A DNA stretch of 63,325 nucleotides from CAYTGR01 sp964437445 (GCA_964437445.1 CAYTGR010000027.1:1-63325), one strand, 5' to 3'. Shown: positions 32,682 through 42,212, counted from the first letter of the stretch. The notes: generated by a model not told the origin, from the letters alone. Made by a program: numbers and translations.

Positions 32682-34970
32682 TTAGCCCTGAGTCGGCTTG
32701 CCGCAATGCGCGCAGAAGCGCGCATCTTCGCGCAGCGGTGCGCCGCAATAGCGACAGACTGACGGCTGGGCCGGCGGTGCTACCGGCTTACCGCAGCGCG
32801 GGCAGAAGCGGGAGTCGGATTGCAGTTCTGCGCCGCAGGCCGCGCAACGTGGGGCGGCCGGTGCCGGCGGCGGTACGCTGGGCGGCGGCGCGGCGGGCCG
32901 CGGGGCGGCCGGCGGCGGATAGGGTCTCGGCGCTGGAGGCATAGCCGGTGGCGGCGCGACCGGGCGTGGCGGGTAGGCGGGCGCGGCCGGCGGTTGGCGG
33001 CGCGACCGGCGAGACAGCACCAGCAACCCCACACCGCCGCCGACCAGGAAGATCAGCCCACAACAACCCAGGCCACCAACCAGGATGACCAGCGTGGTCA
33101 GGCTACCTTGCTTCTTCCCACCACCACCCGGCGGGACAGGTGAGGGTGTCGCGTAGGTGATGGGGGTGGGGGAGGCGAGCGGTTCCGGCGTCACGGCAAT
33201 TTCAGTGGGCGGGGGCGGGGTGCCGCCTTGTTCCAGCGGGGGCAGCTGCAGCCGCCCGACCCCGTACCCGGTGTCCGGGCCGTCGGGGCCTAAGTCGCGG
33301 GCGTGGTTGAGCAGGTAGTCTATCACCTCCTGGCGGCGGAAGGTGGGATTGGCCTGCCAGACGAGCGCTGCGGCACCCGCCACGTGCGGCGTGGAGGCCG
33401 AGGTGCCGTCAAATTCACGCTTGCCATAAGTCGCGCCAGAGACGCCGGCCGGGCCGGAGATCTCCGGTTTGAGTCGGCCGTCGGTGGTCGGCCCCTGCGA
33501 GCTGTAATCGGCGAGTGAATCGTCCCACCAGTTCACCGCGCCTACGGTCAGCGAGCCCACGGCGTCGGCTGGTGGACAGAGGCTCTGTTCGGGCACGTCG
33601 TACCGGTAATCCAGCTCTACGCCGTAGGCGAAGAAATCCAACGTGGCGTTCAGGTTGCCCTGGTTGGCAGCTTTGATGACCGCGTAGATGGTCGCACCGC
33701 CGGTCTGATAGCCGATACCCTCCACCGGTTCCTGCCCCACCTGCCCATCTTGAGTGTCTTCCGAGCTGGCGAGGAGATCGCCGTTTTCATCCACCAGGTA
33801 GAGGTCAAAATCCTGCACCGGCTGTGACCAGTCGTCGTCCCAATTCAGGATGGCACTGAGCTGGCCGCCATTGTAAAGCGGCAACATCTCGTTGCCAGGG
33901 CTGAATTCGTGCAGGCCATCGCCGTCGGCGTCGGTGAATTGGGCCCGGTAGTGAGAGGTCCCCTGGTTGCCGGCCGAGTTGACCCACAGGACCCCGCGGG
34001 CAGCAACGTCGTCCACAACCTGCGCGTCGCGGCTGGTGCCGTCGCGCGGTCCGGCCAGGCTGGAGGCGGAGTGCGAGATGATCACCACCCTCTGGGAGAG
34101 CAGCCAATCCACCGCCTCGCCCTGGGCCGCGTCCGAGCCGTCGTACCAGGCCAGGTAGAGCTGGGCCTCCGGGGCAATTTCATGGACAATCTCGGCGCAG
34201 GCTGCGCCATGCACTTCTTGTTCGTCGTACCAGCCGAAGGTCTGAATAGTGACATTGCTGGGGAGTTCGTTCCCCAGCAATGCTTCGTAACCGGCAAATC
34301 CCAGGTCCAGGATGCCGATCTTGACGCCGGCCCCGGTGATCCCGGCTTTATGCCAGACGTCGGCGCCGATGACGCCGATGCCTTCTCCTTCCACCCCGCC
34401 CTGGTCGGGGACCTTTTGTTCGGGCAGCTTGACGGCAATCACGTGTTGCAATTCGGTCAGCTGCTGGAAGATTGCTCCCGGCTGGGCAGATTGGAGTTGG
34501 GTCTCAATGAGCGACACCGGCACGGAGATATTGACCCGGTCCTTGTAGGCGCTGACGACGGTGACGCCGACTCCCTCAATCTGTTGGACCAGGGCGGTGT
34601 TATCCTCGGTATCTAGCACTAAGGTCACCCGGACATTCTGGCCGTCGTCTGTGAGCAGGCCGCGCTTCTCTGCCATCTCCAGGGCGGCCTCTTTGGCGCC
34701 CTGTTCGTAGGCGACCAGGAATTCTTTGTAGGCGGAGGCCAGCTCGGGGTCGTTGAGGATGGAGGCCAGCTTGGGGTACTGTTGCGCGAGCTCTTCCAAA
34801 GAAGCTGGCGGGGTCAGTGTCAGGGCTGGCAGGGTGGAGCGTGGAGTCGGCGTCGCCTGACCTGTCCATTCAGGATGCTGGGGCAGCACGACAAAGTAGC
34901 CTATAGCGGCGGCCACGATGAGCACCAGGCCAATGATCACCACGATCAGCAATAGCTTGGGATTTTTCAC
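32682..34970 (-). CDS. Membrane subtilisin-like protease with cytoplasmic double zinc ribbon
   Basis: 762 residues. An N-terminal membrane helix (6-30) precedes a ~600-residue external part with a subtilase fold. The likely triad is Asp221 in GILDLGFAG, His in EVHGAACAEIVHE (~255) and Ser in GTSASTPHVAGAAA (~523). A ~200-residue insertion separates the His and Ser motifs. A second membrane helix (~640-665) is followed by a Pro/Ala-rich linker and two CxxC...CxxC zinc ribbons (CAACGAELQSDSRFCPRCG and CRYCGAPLREDARFCAHCG). The ribbons should be cytoplasmic, giving a protease outside linked to a metal-binding module inside. This unusual layout suggests signal transfer or anchoring to the neighbouring kinase/FHA system; the target is unknown. 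Confidence 0.85.
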   Translation of the reverse strand: MKNPKLLLIVVIIGLVLIVAAAIGYFVVLPQHPEWTGQATPTPRSTLPALTLTPPASLEELAQQYPKLASILNDPELASAYKEFLVAYEQGAKEAALEMAEKRGLLTDDGQNVRVTLVLDTEDNTALVQQIEGVGVTVVSAYKDRVNISVPVSLIETQLQSAQPGAIFQQLTELQHVIAVKLPEQKVPDQGGVEGEGIGVIGADVWHKAGITGAGVKIGILDLGFAGYEALLGNELPSNVTIQTFGWYDEQEVHGAACAEIVHEIAPEAQLYLAWYDGSDAAQGEAVDWLLSQRVVIISHSASSLAGPRDGTSRDAQVVDDVAARGVLWVNSAGNQGTSHYRAQFTDADGDGLHEFSPGNEMLPLYNGGQLSAILNWDDDWSQPVQDFDLYLVDENGDLLASSEDTQDGQVGQEPVEGIGYQTGGATIYAVIKAANQGNLNATLDFFAYGVELDYRYDVPEQSLCPPADAVGSLTVGAVNWWDDSLADYSSQGPTTDGRLKPEISGPAGVSGATYGKREFDGTSASTPHVAGAAALVWQANPTFRRQEVIDYLLNHARDLGPDGPDTGYGVGRLQLPPLEQGGTPPPPTEIAVTPEPLASPTPITYATPSPVPPGGGGKKQGSLTTLVILVGGLGCCGLIFLVGGGVGLLVLSRRSRRQPPAAPAYPPRPVAPPPAMPPAPRPYPPPAAPRPAAPPPSVPPPAPAAPRCAACGAELQSDSRFCPRCGKPVAPPAQPSVCRYCGAPLREDARFCAHCGKPTQG

Positions 34971-34979
34971 GGCGACCTC

Positions 34980-36869
34980 CTATGGCTCGCGCACTTCAAG
35001 GTTGTCAAACTCAAAGACGCCCGAGTCGCCAGCCGTGGGTAATTCCACGACCACACCAGTTTTCCCGCTGGTTAGAGCGGTGTCGGTCGCCTCGTCTACA
35101 AACTGATTGTTGATAAAGAAAGTGAACTGGTCCCCCTGGGCGATGACCGTGATCTGGTTGGCCCGTCCCGGTTGGATGAGGGAACTTTGCGCGTCCCAAT
35201 CAATGACGGCGCGCCAGGTGCCGTCTTCTTGCGCATAAAAAGCGTAATGCTGGTCGTCCCGAATTTCAAAAACGTAATAGTTGTCACGATCAAGCCAGCG
35301 GAAAACCACGCCATACTTGGCTCCCCGCGGGCCGCTGATTTGCCGGCCCTCGACTGTGGCGTAGAGATCGCTGGTCTCCGCTACATCCGGCAGCGCATTC
35401 CAGGAGAAATCCTGGATGGCTTTCAGCGTCCAGCGGTATTTGCCGTTGACAATCTCGCGCTTACCGTCCACGCGCTCGTCGGTGTAGGCCCCGGTGGGCC
35501 AGGTGTTAGTGTTAGCGTCGAACGGCTCAGCCAGCACCAGGGACCAGTTGGCAGCGGCTTGCAGCAATGCGTTAGTGGCGGCCACGGTGGCCGTGGCGCT
35601 GACCCGGGGGGTAGAGGTGGGCCGTACCACCGGCACGGTAGCCGTGGGCTGGGGGGGGACCGTCGGCAGCCGTGTGGGTGGTGGCGTGGTGGGGGTCGGC
35701 GTTTCCAGGCTGTTAGCCCAGCGAGCGATCGCAAAGATCCCCCCCACACAGAGAACGAGCATCATGAAACCGCCCCCCAGGAACCAGATGATTCCCGGCA
35801 ACCCCTTTTTAGGCTTTGGCGTCGCGGCTGGCGGGGCCGCGACGCCTGGCAGCTTGCTATAGTCGGGCGGGGCGACCGGGCCGCTGATCGGCCGGGCCGG
35901 CGCCTGGGCATAAGTTCCCGGCACACTGGATTGCATCCCTTGCGGTGGCGTGGCAGGCCGGGCCGGCACGATGACCGGCGGCGCTTCAACTGGGGGCTGG
36001 GTAGGTGTACGGTCAACCACCGGCGGCGCGGTGGGCAAGGGGGCGCTGCCGCGCAACGCGGCCGCCATCTCGCCCGCGTTGTTGAAACGGGTGGACGGTT
36101 GCAGCTCCAACGCCCGCATCACGGCTTGCTGCACCCGGGGGGTAACGCCGGGAATGACGGCGGCAATCGGGACCAGTGAGTTGGGGTCCACGATGCGATG
36201 GGTGGCAGTGGGTGGAATCCGGCCGGTCAGCGCATGGTAGAGCGTTGCGCCCAGGCTGTAGAGATCGCTGCGTGGATCGGTGTGGCCCGATTGGGCGCTG
36301 TATTGTTCGGGCGGCGCATATTCCGGCGTCCCCATGCCGCGCATGACGGTTTTGGTCTGCGGCGCGTTGGGGTCCCAGAGCTTGACCAACCCGAAATCCA
36401 CTAACACGGCGCGCCCGTCGGGACGGATGATCACGTTTTGCGGTTTGATGTCGCGGTGGATGACGCCCTGGTTATGGCAATAGGCCAGCGCGTCTAACAG
36501 CTGCAAGGCCCACGTCAGCACCTCGGCTTCGGGCAGCCGCCCTTGCTGGACGATGCGGTCGGCTAAACTCTCGCCCTCCATGAAATCCATGACCAGGTAG
36601 GCGTTGCCGCCTTCCTCAAAGAAGTCGGTGACCCGTACCAGGTTGGGGTGGTTCAGGCGGGCGAGGATGGCGGCCTCCTGCTGGAACTGCGTGCGCAGCG
36701 CCGCTAACGTGTAAGCATCCAACCCGGGTTGCGAGAGCATCTCCTTGATGGCGACGGAGATGTTGAGCCGCGTATCCCAGGCCCGGTAGACCGCCCCCAT
36801 CCCGCCCTGTCCCAGCTGGCGGGCAATCCGGTAGCGGTCTTGCAACATCATTCCGGTAGCTAATCCCAT
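34980..36869 (-). CDS. PknB-type Ser/Thr protein kinase with extracellular ConA-like domain
   Basis: 629 residues. The N-terminal kinase domain (~12-270) is complete: glycine loop GQGGMGAVYRAWD, VAIKEM lysine, HRDIKPQNVII catalytic loop, VDFGLVK and PPEQYSAQSGHTDPRSDLYSLG. A Pro-rich linker and one membrane helix (~375-395) follow. The external C-terminal domain (~455-629) is beta-rich and resembles a LamG/concanavalin-like jelly roll (KYGVVFRWLDRDNYYVFEIRDDQ, then FFINNQFVDE). It should sense a sugar or surface ligand outside and phosphorylate Ser/Thr inside. The FHA-containing transporter immediately upstream is a likely target. ATG 36869 follows AGGAGG; the ATG of the longer frame (36887) has none. 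Confidence 0.92.
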   Translation of the reverse strand: MGLATGMMLQDRYRIARQLGQGGMGAVYRAWDTRLNISVAIKEMLSQPGLDAYTLAALRTQFQQEAAILARLNHPNLVRVTDFFEEGGNAYLVMDFMEGESLADRIVQQGRLPEAEVLTWALQLLDALAYCHNQGVIHRDIKPQNVIIRPDGRAVLVDFGLVKLWDPNAPQTKTVMRGMGTPEYAPPEQYSAQSGHTDPRSDLYSLGATLYHALTGRIPPTATHRIVDPNSLVPIAAVIPGVTPRVQQAVMRALELQPSTRFNNAGEMAAALRGSAPLPTAPPVVDRTPTQPPVEAPPVIVPARPATPPQGMQSSVPGTYAQAPARPISGPVAPPDYSKLPGVAAPPAATPKPKKGLPGIIWFLGGGFMMLVLCVGGIFAIARWANSLETPTPTTPPPTRLPTVPPQPTATVPVVRPTSTPRVSATATVAATNALLQAAANWSLVLAEPFDANTNTWPTGAYTDERVDGKREIVNGKYRWTLKAIQDFSWNALPDVAETSDLYATVEGRQISGPRGAKYGVVFRWLDRDNYYVFEIRDDQHYAFYAQEDGTWRAVIDWDAQSSLIQPGRANQITVIAQGDQFTFFINNQFVDEATDTALTSGKTGVVVELPTAGDSGVFEFDNLEVREP

Positions 36870-36947
36870 AAGGCCTCCTGTGGTCAAAAATCACCTGTAT
36901 ATGATAGGCGCGTGTTTCAAAAACGTCAACCGTGATCAAGGTCCCGG

Positions 36948-39695
36948 CTAAGTGATATCTTTCCGCTTGAGGATAATCAGCGTGCCGGCGCTAAAGAGCA
37001 CACCGAAGCCGATCAGCACGCCCCAATCTCGCAACAGATGGCCGGCGGTGCGGCTGTAGTCCAGCTGGAAGGTTATGGGATTAGTGACCAACACCGGTTC
37101 AGGATCTACCGTCACCTCTTGGGTGACCGTTTCGGTCACTGTAATCGGCTCGTTTTCTATCACCGATGGTACCGAGATGGGCACCGTCCGCGTGATCCCC
37201 GGCTGGATGGGCACTTCAATCTCTTGGGTCTCCGTAATGATGGTGATCGGTTCCCAATCTTCGGCCGGTTTTTCCACTTCGGTGGAGACCTCTTTCACCA
37301 TTGGGTCGGGGTCAAACATGTTTTGGGTCAGCTCATTGAGCGCGTTCATATCGCTGGAGATGCCCAGCGCCTCCACTACCCAGCGTGTTTGGGTCAGATA
37401 CGAAATCTTGTTGCTGAACCCGGGTAGATCAAAGAAGACGCCGGCGAAGATGATCTGGAAGAAGAGGAGGAGCAGGATGATGTAGATGACGGTGTTGGTA
37501 TTCGGCACCAGCGAAGAGATGAACAGCCCCATCAAGATGGTCACTAAAGCCCCCAGCACCAGGGTGATATACATTTCCACGGGTGCCGGGAGCAGCACTC
37601 CGTCGGTCGGGAATTGGACGCCCAGGCTGACCACAATGATGAGCAGCAGGCACTGAATGATGGCGAAGCCACTCAATACGATCACCTTGGAGAAGAGGTA
37701 GGGGACCAGTCGCAGCGTTACCATCCGTTCGCGCTGGTAGATGGCCTGTTCTTTGACAATCTCGTAGGCCGCGGCGAACAATCCCAGGAGCACGGAGGCC
37801 AGCCCCATCATAAAGAGCAACGTTTGTCCTTTACGGACCAGGAAGTAGGCCGCCGTTTTGCCGGCCGCCAGGTCGGCCCGTAACATGCTTTCAATGACCG
37901 ATTGCGGGTCGCCCACCAGCCAGTTGCGGTCTGAGATCAGTAGCAGCAACAGCCCGATGATGGGCATGATTGCCATCAAGACGGTCAGCAGGAGCCGGTC
38001 GCGGAAGACCAGGTCTATATACCGCCGGGTCAGGACGCCGAACTGGCGGACGGGGTTGACGCGCGGGCCGCGCTGCGCCGGCTGTTGTTTGGCCTGCTGC
38101 TGGACTTGCGGGAGGGTCTGCTGGCGCGCCAGGACATATTGCTCGTAATAGGGGGAACGCCGGTACCGTTCCTCCCAGTCCTGGGCCTTCTGGCGGGCCG
38201 TTTTGGGGTCCGGGTCATCCACTGTGGAGTAGATGTCGGCGAAGTCGTCGCTGTTGACGCCGAAGAACTTGCGGGCCTCCTCCGGCGGGCCGAAGTAGAC
38301 CATCCGCCCCTGGGCCATGAAGCAGAGCAAATCGCATTGGGTGATGTTAGCCGTCGCATGCGTTACCAGCAACACGGTCCGCCCGCCATCGGCCAGGTGG
38401 CGGAGCGTCTGCATCATTTTCTTGTCCAGGCCGGGGTCCAGGCCGGAGGTGGGCTCATCCAGGAAAAAGAGGTTGGGCTCGGCTAACAATTCTACCGCAA
38501 TGCTGACGCGCTTGCGTTGCCCACCGCTCAAATTGTTGATCGGTTGTTGTTTCTGTCCGCTCATCTCCACTTGTTGGAGCACCCGGTCCACCCGCCGCTC
38601 TATTTCTTCGGACGAGGTATCGGGCGGGAGGCGGAGCCGGGCGGCGTAGCGCAACGCATTTTCCACTGTCAGCTCTTTGTGGATGATATCGTCCTGCGGC
38701 ACGTAGCCGATCAGCGTGCGGTAGAGATCAAAGCGATCGTACAGATCGTCCCCGTTGACCAGGACCTGCCCCTCGGCGCGGGTGAAGCCGTTGAGTGCCT
38801 TGAGCAGCGTGCTCTTGCCGGCGCCGCTGCCCCCCACCAGCGCGACGAACTCGCGCGGGTAGATGCAGATGTTGACGTCGTTGAGGATTCGCTTGCGCCG
38901 GTTTTTCTTGCCGACCTCGCGAGTCAGCTTTAGACCGTCAAGGCGGACCCCGCCGGTCGTCGCGTATTGTTGCAGGCCGGCAGCTTCGTTGACCAGCTTG
39001 AAAGGGCCGATCTGGATAACGTCGCCCGGCTTCAGGAGCGTGGGTTGGACGATCCGCTGTCCATTGACGAAGGTCCCGTTGGTGCTGTTGAGGTCGGTGA
39101 GGACGTACCCTTGCTGAGTCTGGTCCAGGCGGGCGTGCTGCCAGGAAATCACCGGGGCTGAGAGGGGAATATCGGCCTGGGGATTGCGGCCGATGAGCAC
39201 CGAGGTTTTGCCGCCTAACATCATGCTGCCCATGTGCATGACGCCGGTGGTGCCGGTGGGCGTACCTTCCACTTGCGGGAGCTGCAACGTCAGGCTGACC
39301 GAGTTACCCTGGGGGTCGCCGATACGGAGGATGTCGTTGTTTTTGAGCTGCGCGCTCTGCATCAGCATCCCGTTGATGTAAGTGCCGTTGGTGCTGCCGA
39401 GGTCGGTATAGACCCAAACCCCACCCTGCAGCTCCAGCCGTCCATGATAGCCGGAGACATAATCCGGTGGGACCACGACATCGTTATCGGGGCGGCGGCC
39501 GATGGTCACCACCGTTTTGGTCAGCGGTACCTGATAAGGAGCCTGCCCCGGAATACGAATGATCAGCTGGGTCTGGCCGGTTTCCTCCATTTTAGGTTGA
39601 CTGACAGGGGCTATGGGTTGACCACACGACGGGCAGAACTTAGCCCCTGGGTTGACCAGCTCTTTCCCGCAGAAACGACAAAATCGGGTTGCCAT
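36948..39695 (-). CDS. Zinc-ribbon/double-FHA ABC transporter (ABC-2/ABCG-type)
   Basis: 915 residues. An N-terminal zinc ribbon (CRFCGKELVNPGAKFCPSCG) is followed by two FHA domains (~65-140: GRRPDNDVVV and DLGSTNGTYING; ~160-235: IGRNPQADIPL and DLNSTNGTFVNG). An ABCG-like ATPase (~255-480) has Walker A GGSGAGKST, signature LSGGQRKRVS and LFFLDEPTSGLDPG. An ABC-2 permease part follows with about six helices (~570-910). The last extracellular loop is long and rich in Thr, Val and Glu (~770-870). FHA domains bind phosphothreonine, which fits control by the kinase encoded next to it. Substrate is unknown; lipids or surface glycans are possible. It leads a same-strand cluster with the kinase and protease. 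Confidence 0.92.
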   Translation of the reverse strand: MATRFCRFCGKELVNPGAKFCPSCGQPIAPVSQPKMEETGQTQLIIRIPGQAPYQVPLTKTVVTIGRRPDNDVVVPPDYVSGYHGRLELQGGVWVYTDLGSTNGTYINGMLMQSAQLKNNDILRIGDPQGNSVSLTLQLPQVEGTPTGTTGVMHMGSMMLGGKTSVLIGRNPQADIPLSAPVISWQHARLDQTQQGYVLTDLNSTNGTFVNGQRIVQPTLLKPGDVIQIGPFKLVNEAAGLQQYATTGGVRLDGLKLTREVGKKNRRKRILNDVNICIYPREFVALVGGSGAGKSTLLKALNGFTRAEGQVLVNGDDLYDRFDLYRTLIGYVPQDDIIHKELTVENALRYAARLRLPPDTSSEEIERRVDRVLQQVEMSGQKQQPINNLSGGQRKRVSIAVELLAEPNLFFLDEPTSGLDPGLDKKMMQTLRHLADGGRTVLLVTHATANITQCDLLCFMAQGRMVYFGPPEEARKFFGVNSDDFADIYSTVDDPDPKTARQKAQDWEERYRRSPYYEQYVLARQQTLPQVQQQAKQQPAQRGPRVNPVRQFGVLTRRYIDLVFRDRLLLTVLMAIMPIIGLLLLLISDRNWLVGDPQSVIESMLRADLAAGKTAAYFLVRKGQTLLFMMGLASVLLGLFAAAYEIVKEQAIYQRERMVTLRLVPYLFSKVIVLSGFAIIQCLLLIIVVSLGVQFPTDGVLLPAPVEMYITLVLGALVTILMGLFISSLVPNTNTVIYIILLLLFFQIIFAGVFFDLPGFSNKISYLTQTRWVVEALGISSDMNALNELTQNMFDPDPMVKEVSTEVEKPAEDWEPITIITETQEIEVPIQPGITRTVPISVPSVIENEPITVTETVTQEVTVDPEPVLVTNPITFQLDYSRTAGHLLRDWGVLIGFGVLFSAGTLIILKRKDIT

Positions 39696-39925
39696 GACTC
39701 TCCTCCTCGCTGCTTAATGGATTTATACCGGGATGCCCTGGCTACTTTCTATTCTATACTATTCTCAATCTTTGGGAAGCTTAAAGAACGCTACAGCTCG
39801 GTTTCAGTTTTGCTTTCTCTCTGATTTTGCCTATAATTTTTCCTAAAGTGCTTTTTCGCTGCCGGGAGGCCGGGGCAGTACAAATCTCAGTCTAAGCGAC
39901 TAAATGACTATTTTCAGGTGGGTCA

Positions 39926-40978
39926 ATGCGCACGGTGCGATATTTGCTGGTCGGCCTGGGGAACCTGGGTCGCCGTTTCTGCGAGATTTTGCTGGCGAAA
40001 GCGCCCCTGTTAGCCACCCGGTATGACCTGGCGCTCCAGCTGGTCGGCGCAGCCGACAGCCGGGGAGCGGCCTATGCACCGGCCGGCCTGGACCTGGCGA
40101 CGGTCGTGCAGCTCAAGGCGGCTGGCGGGACGGTCGGCGATTATCCGGGAGTGGGGCGGCGCGGCTGGGCCGCCACGGCCCTGGTCGCCGAAGCGGAGGC
40201 CGACCTGTTGCTGGAGGCCTCGCCCGTCAACCTGGAGCAGGGCGCGGAGCCGGGGCTGACCTGCATACGCCTGGCGTTGCAGCGGGGCCTGTCGGTGGTG
40301 ACTCCTAACAAAGGCCCGCTGGTGGTGGCCTACCGCGAATTGCACACTTTAGCGGCGGCCCACGGCGCTCAGCTGCGCTTTGATGGCACTGTGGCTGGTG
40401 GGTTGCCGGCCCTCAATCTCGGCCAGCGTGATTTGCGCGGGGCGATCGTTCACCGCCTGGAGGCTGTGCCGAACCTGGTCACCGGTTTCATCATGGATTT
40501 GCTGGTAGAGGGGATCCCCTGGGATGAGGCGTGCGCCCGTGCCTGCGCTGAAGGTGTCCTGGAAGGCGACGGCTCCTGGGATTTGCAGGGCTGGGACGCC
40601 GCCGCTAAGCTGGTCATCCTCGCCAACGCCGTCTTAGATTACCCCGCCCGATTGGAGGAGGTCACGCGGCAGGGCATCACAGCGGTGGAGGTGGCAGCCT
40701 TGCGCGCCGCCCGGGAGCGCGGTCAGCGCTACCGGTTGCTGGCGCGGGCCGAACGTCGCCCCGATGGCAGCTATGACCTCTCTGCGGTGCCGACGCCGTT
40801 GTCACCGGACCATCCCCTGGGGCGGTTGGGCCGCAAACAGATGGGGGTAGTCTACCACACCGACATTTACGGCACAATCACCGCCTTCATTGACGAGCCG
40901 GATCCGCTTCCTTCGGCCGCGACGATGTTGCGCGACGCACTGGATATCTTAGTGGGAGGGCCGGCGGTAGTCAAGTAA
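39926..40978 (+). CDS. hom: Homoserine dehydrogenase-like protein
   Basis: 350 residues. N-terminal NAD(P)-binding YLLVGLGNLGRRFCEIL (residues 6-22), then ASPVNLEQG, SVVTPNKGPL (usual motif VTANK), the substrate-domain segment RFDGTVAGGLPALNL (usual AxVxGGIP) and EGDGSWDLQGWDAAAKLVILAN, which carries the D-x-x-G-x-D-A-x-x-K catalytic Lys of this family. It reduces aspartate semialdehyde to homoserine for threonine and methionine synthesis. No ACT domain is present, so it should be less feedback-regulated. No thrB/thrC neighbours are seen. A homologous acting on another semialdehyde cannot be ruled out. Confidence 0.85.
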   Translation: MRTVRYLLVGLGNLGRRFCEILLAKAPLLATRYDLALQLVGAADSRGAAYAPAGLDLATVVQLKAAGGTVGDYPGVGRRGWAATALVAEAEADLLLEASPVNLEQGAEPGLTCIRLALQRGLSVVTPNKGPLVVAYRELHTLAAAHGAQLRFDGTVAGGLPALNLGQRDLRGAIVHRLEAVPNLVTGFIMDLLVEGIPWDEACARACAEGVLEGDGSWDLQGWDAAAKLVILANAVLDYPARLEEVTRQGITAVEVAALRAARERGQRYRLLARAERRPDGSYDLSAVPTPLSPDHPLGRLGRKQMGVVYHTDIYGTITAFIDEPDPLPSAATMLRDALDILVGGPAVVK

Positions 40979-41019
40979 CGACGATTGATCCGTTTGTTAT
41001 CAGTGCCCGGAGGTGTATC

Positions 41020-41484
41020 ATGGCGTTTCAATTGAAAAGTTCCGCTTTTGCGTCGGGGACGTTGATTCCTAAGATTTACACCTGTGACGGTGAGGATATC
41101 TCTCCTCCGTTGGAATGGAGCGACCCGCCCGCCGCGACTCAAAGCTTCGTGTTGGTCTGCGATGACCCGGACGCTCCCGCCGGGACCTGGGTGCATTGGG
41201 TGCTCTACAACATCCCACGCGAAAGCAGCGCGTTGCCCGAAGGTATACCTGCTGACCCGGTTTTGCCTGATGGTAGCCGCCACGCACCCAACAGCTGGCG
41301 CCGTCTTGGCTACGGCGGCCCCTGCCCACCGAGTGGGCGGCATCGCTATTTCTTCCGGCTCTATGCCTTAGATACCGTGCTTTTTCTGGAGCCAGGCAGT
41401 CCACGTGAAAAGCTGATCAAAGCGATGCAGGGGCATGTGCTGGCCAAGGCCGAGCTCATGGGGGTCTACTCGCGTTCGCGCTAG
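41020..41484 (+). CDS. YbhB/YbcL-family (PEBP, Raf-kinase-inhibitor-like) protein
   Basis: A 154-residue small PEBP protein: SPPLEWSDPPAATQSFVLVCDDPDAP and WVHWVLYNIP are the phosphate-pocket motifs, and NSWRRLGYGGPCPPSGRHRYFFRLYALD is the C-terminal element. These proteins bind phosphorylated or phospholipid ligands, and bacterial members have no agreed function. CCGGAGG lies eight bases before ATG 41020. It follows hom by 41 bases and may share its transcript. No signal peptide is seen. Confidence 0.9.
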   Translation: MAFQLKSSAFASGTLIPKIYTCDGEDISPPLEWSDPPAATQSFVLVCDDPDAPAGTWVHWVLYNIPRESSALPEGIPADPVLPDGSRHAPNSWRRLGYGGPCPPSGRHRYFFRLYALDTVLFLEPGSPREKLIKAMQGHVLAKAELMGVYSRSR

Positions 41485-41504
41485 CTAAAGGCAAGAAAAC
41501 AAAG

Positions 41505-41531
41505 GTGACCGGCCCGTTTAGGACCGGTCAC
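41505..41531. terminator. Convergent-gene hairpin
   Basis: GTGACCGG (41505-41512) and CCGGTCAC (41524-41531) form an 8-bp perfect stem between the convergent PEBP and beta-solenoid genes. It has no strong T tract, so it may serve both directions with help from Rho. Confidence 0.5.
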
Positions 41532-41549
41532 TTCAGAGTCGGGCCAGGT

Positions 41550-42029
41550 CTACCCTTGTCTGCGACCCAACAACCACGTGACCAGGCCGAAAATGGCCCC
41601 GCTGATCACGCCCATGACCACTGCGGCACGCAGATCTACCAGGACATGCGCCTCACCGCTGACCTCGTTGGCAGCCAGCAGAAAGACCGTGGTATCTGTT
41701 ACCTCGGCGTGCTGAGTGATTGCCATTCCCACTGCCCCATTGTTGATGTGGACGGTCTCGGCCTGCACTACTCCCATGGCCCCATCGGCGACTTCCACTG
41801 ATTGTCCTTCAACTCTGCCGATGGCGCCATCGCTGACCTGCACCGTTTCGGCCTTGACGGTTTGCACCCCGCCGCCGCTGACTGTCACGGTTTGGGCATT
41901 CACCTGGGCAGCTCTGCCCCCTTGAATGGTGACACTTTCGGCGGTTACTTGTTCTACGTTGGCATTGACGACAATGTTACCCTTGACCTCGGACGTCCCC
42001 GCCTGCACTTCAATTTCTTCCTCGTTCAT
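41550..42029 (-). CDS. Membrane-anchored beta-solenoid-like repeat protein
   Basis: 159 residues. From about residue 15 to 115 it has near-regular 14-15-residue repeats ending in V-x-A-x-T/S-V-x-V-x-x-G-A, for example VQTVKAETVQVSDGAIGRV and EGQSVEVADGAMGVVQAETV. A single hydrophobic helix at ~135-155 anchors it, with Arg/Gly-rich residues at the end. The repeats look like a small right-handed solenoid, as in bactofilin-type or adhesin passenger proteins, but I do not recognise the family. It has no signal peptide, so the solenoid is probably cytoplasmic or is inserted C-tail first. GGGAGG upstream of ATG 42029 supports the start over 42083. Confidence 0.65.
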   Translation of the reverse strand: MNEEEIEVQAGTSEVKGNIVVNANVEQVTAESVTIQGGRAAQVNAQTVTVSGGGVQTVKAETVQVSDGAIGRVEGQSVEVADGAMGVVQAETVHINNGAVGMAITQHAEVTDTTVFLLAANEVSGEAHVLVDLRAAVVMGVISGAIFGLVTWLLGRRQG

Positions 42030-42212
42030 GGTTTCCTCCCTTCGCCTGGCTGTCGGACATTCCTGTTTCAAATCCCAACGCACTTAGTATAATCCCACCG
42101 TGCCAGAGGTCAACGGGTTGCGCGCACCAGGGGGGCGTTTCAATTTTCAGGCAGTTTTTTGCTGGTGGTATTTTTATAGTACAATAGCCCGGCGTGGTAA
42201 GGAGGGCGAACA

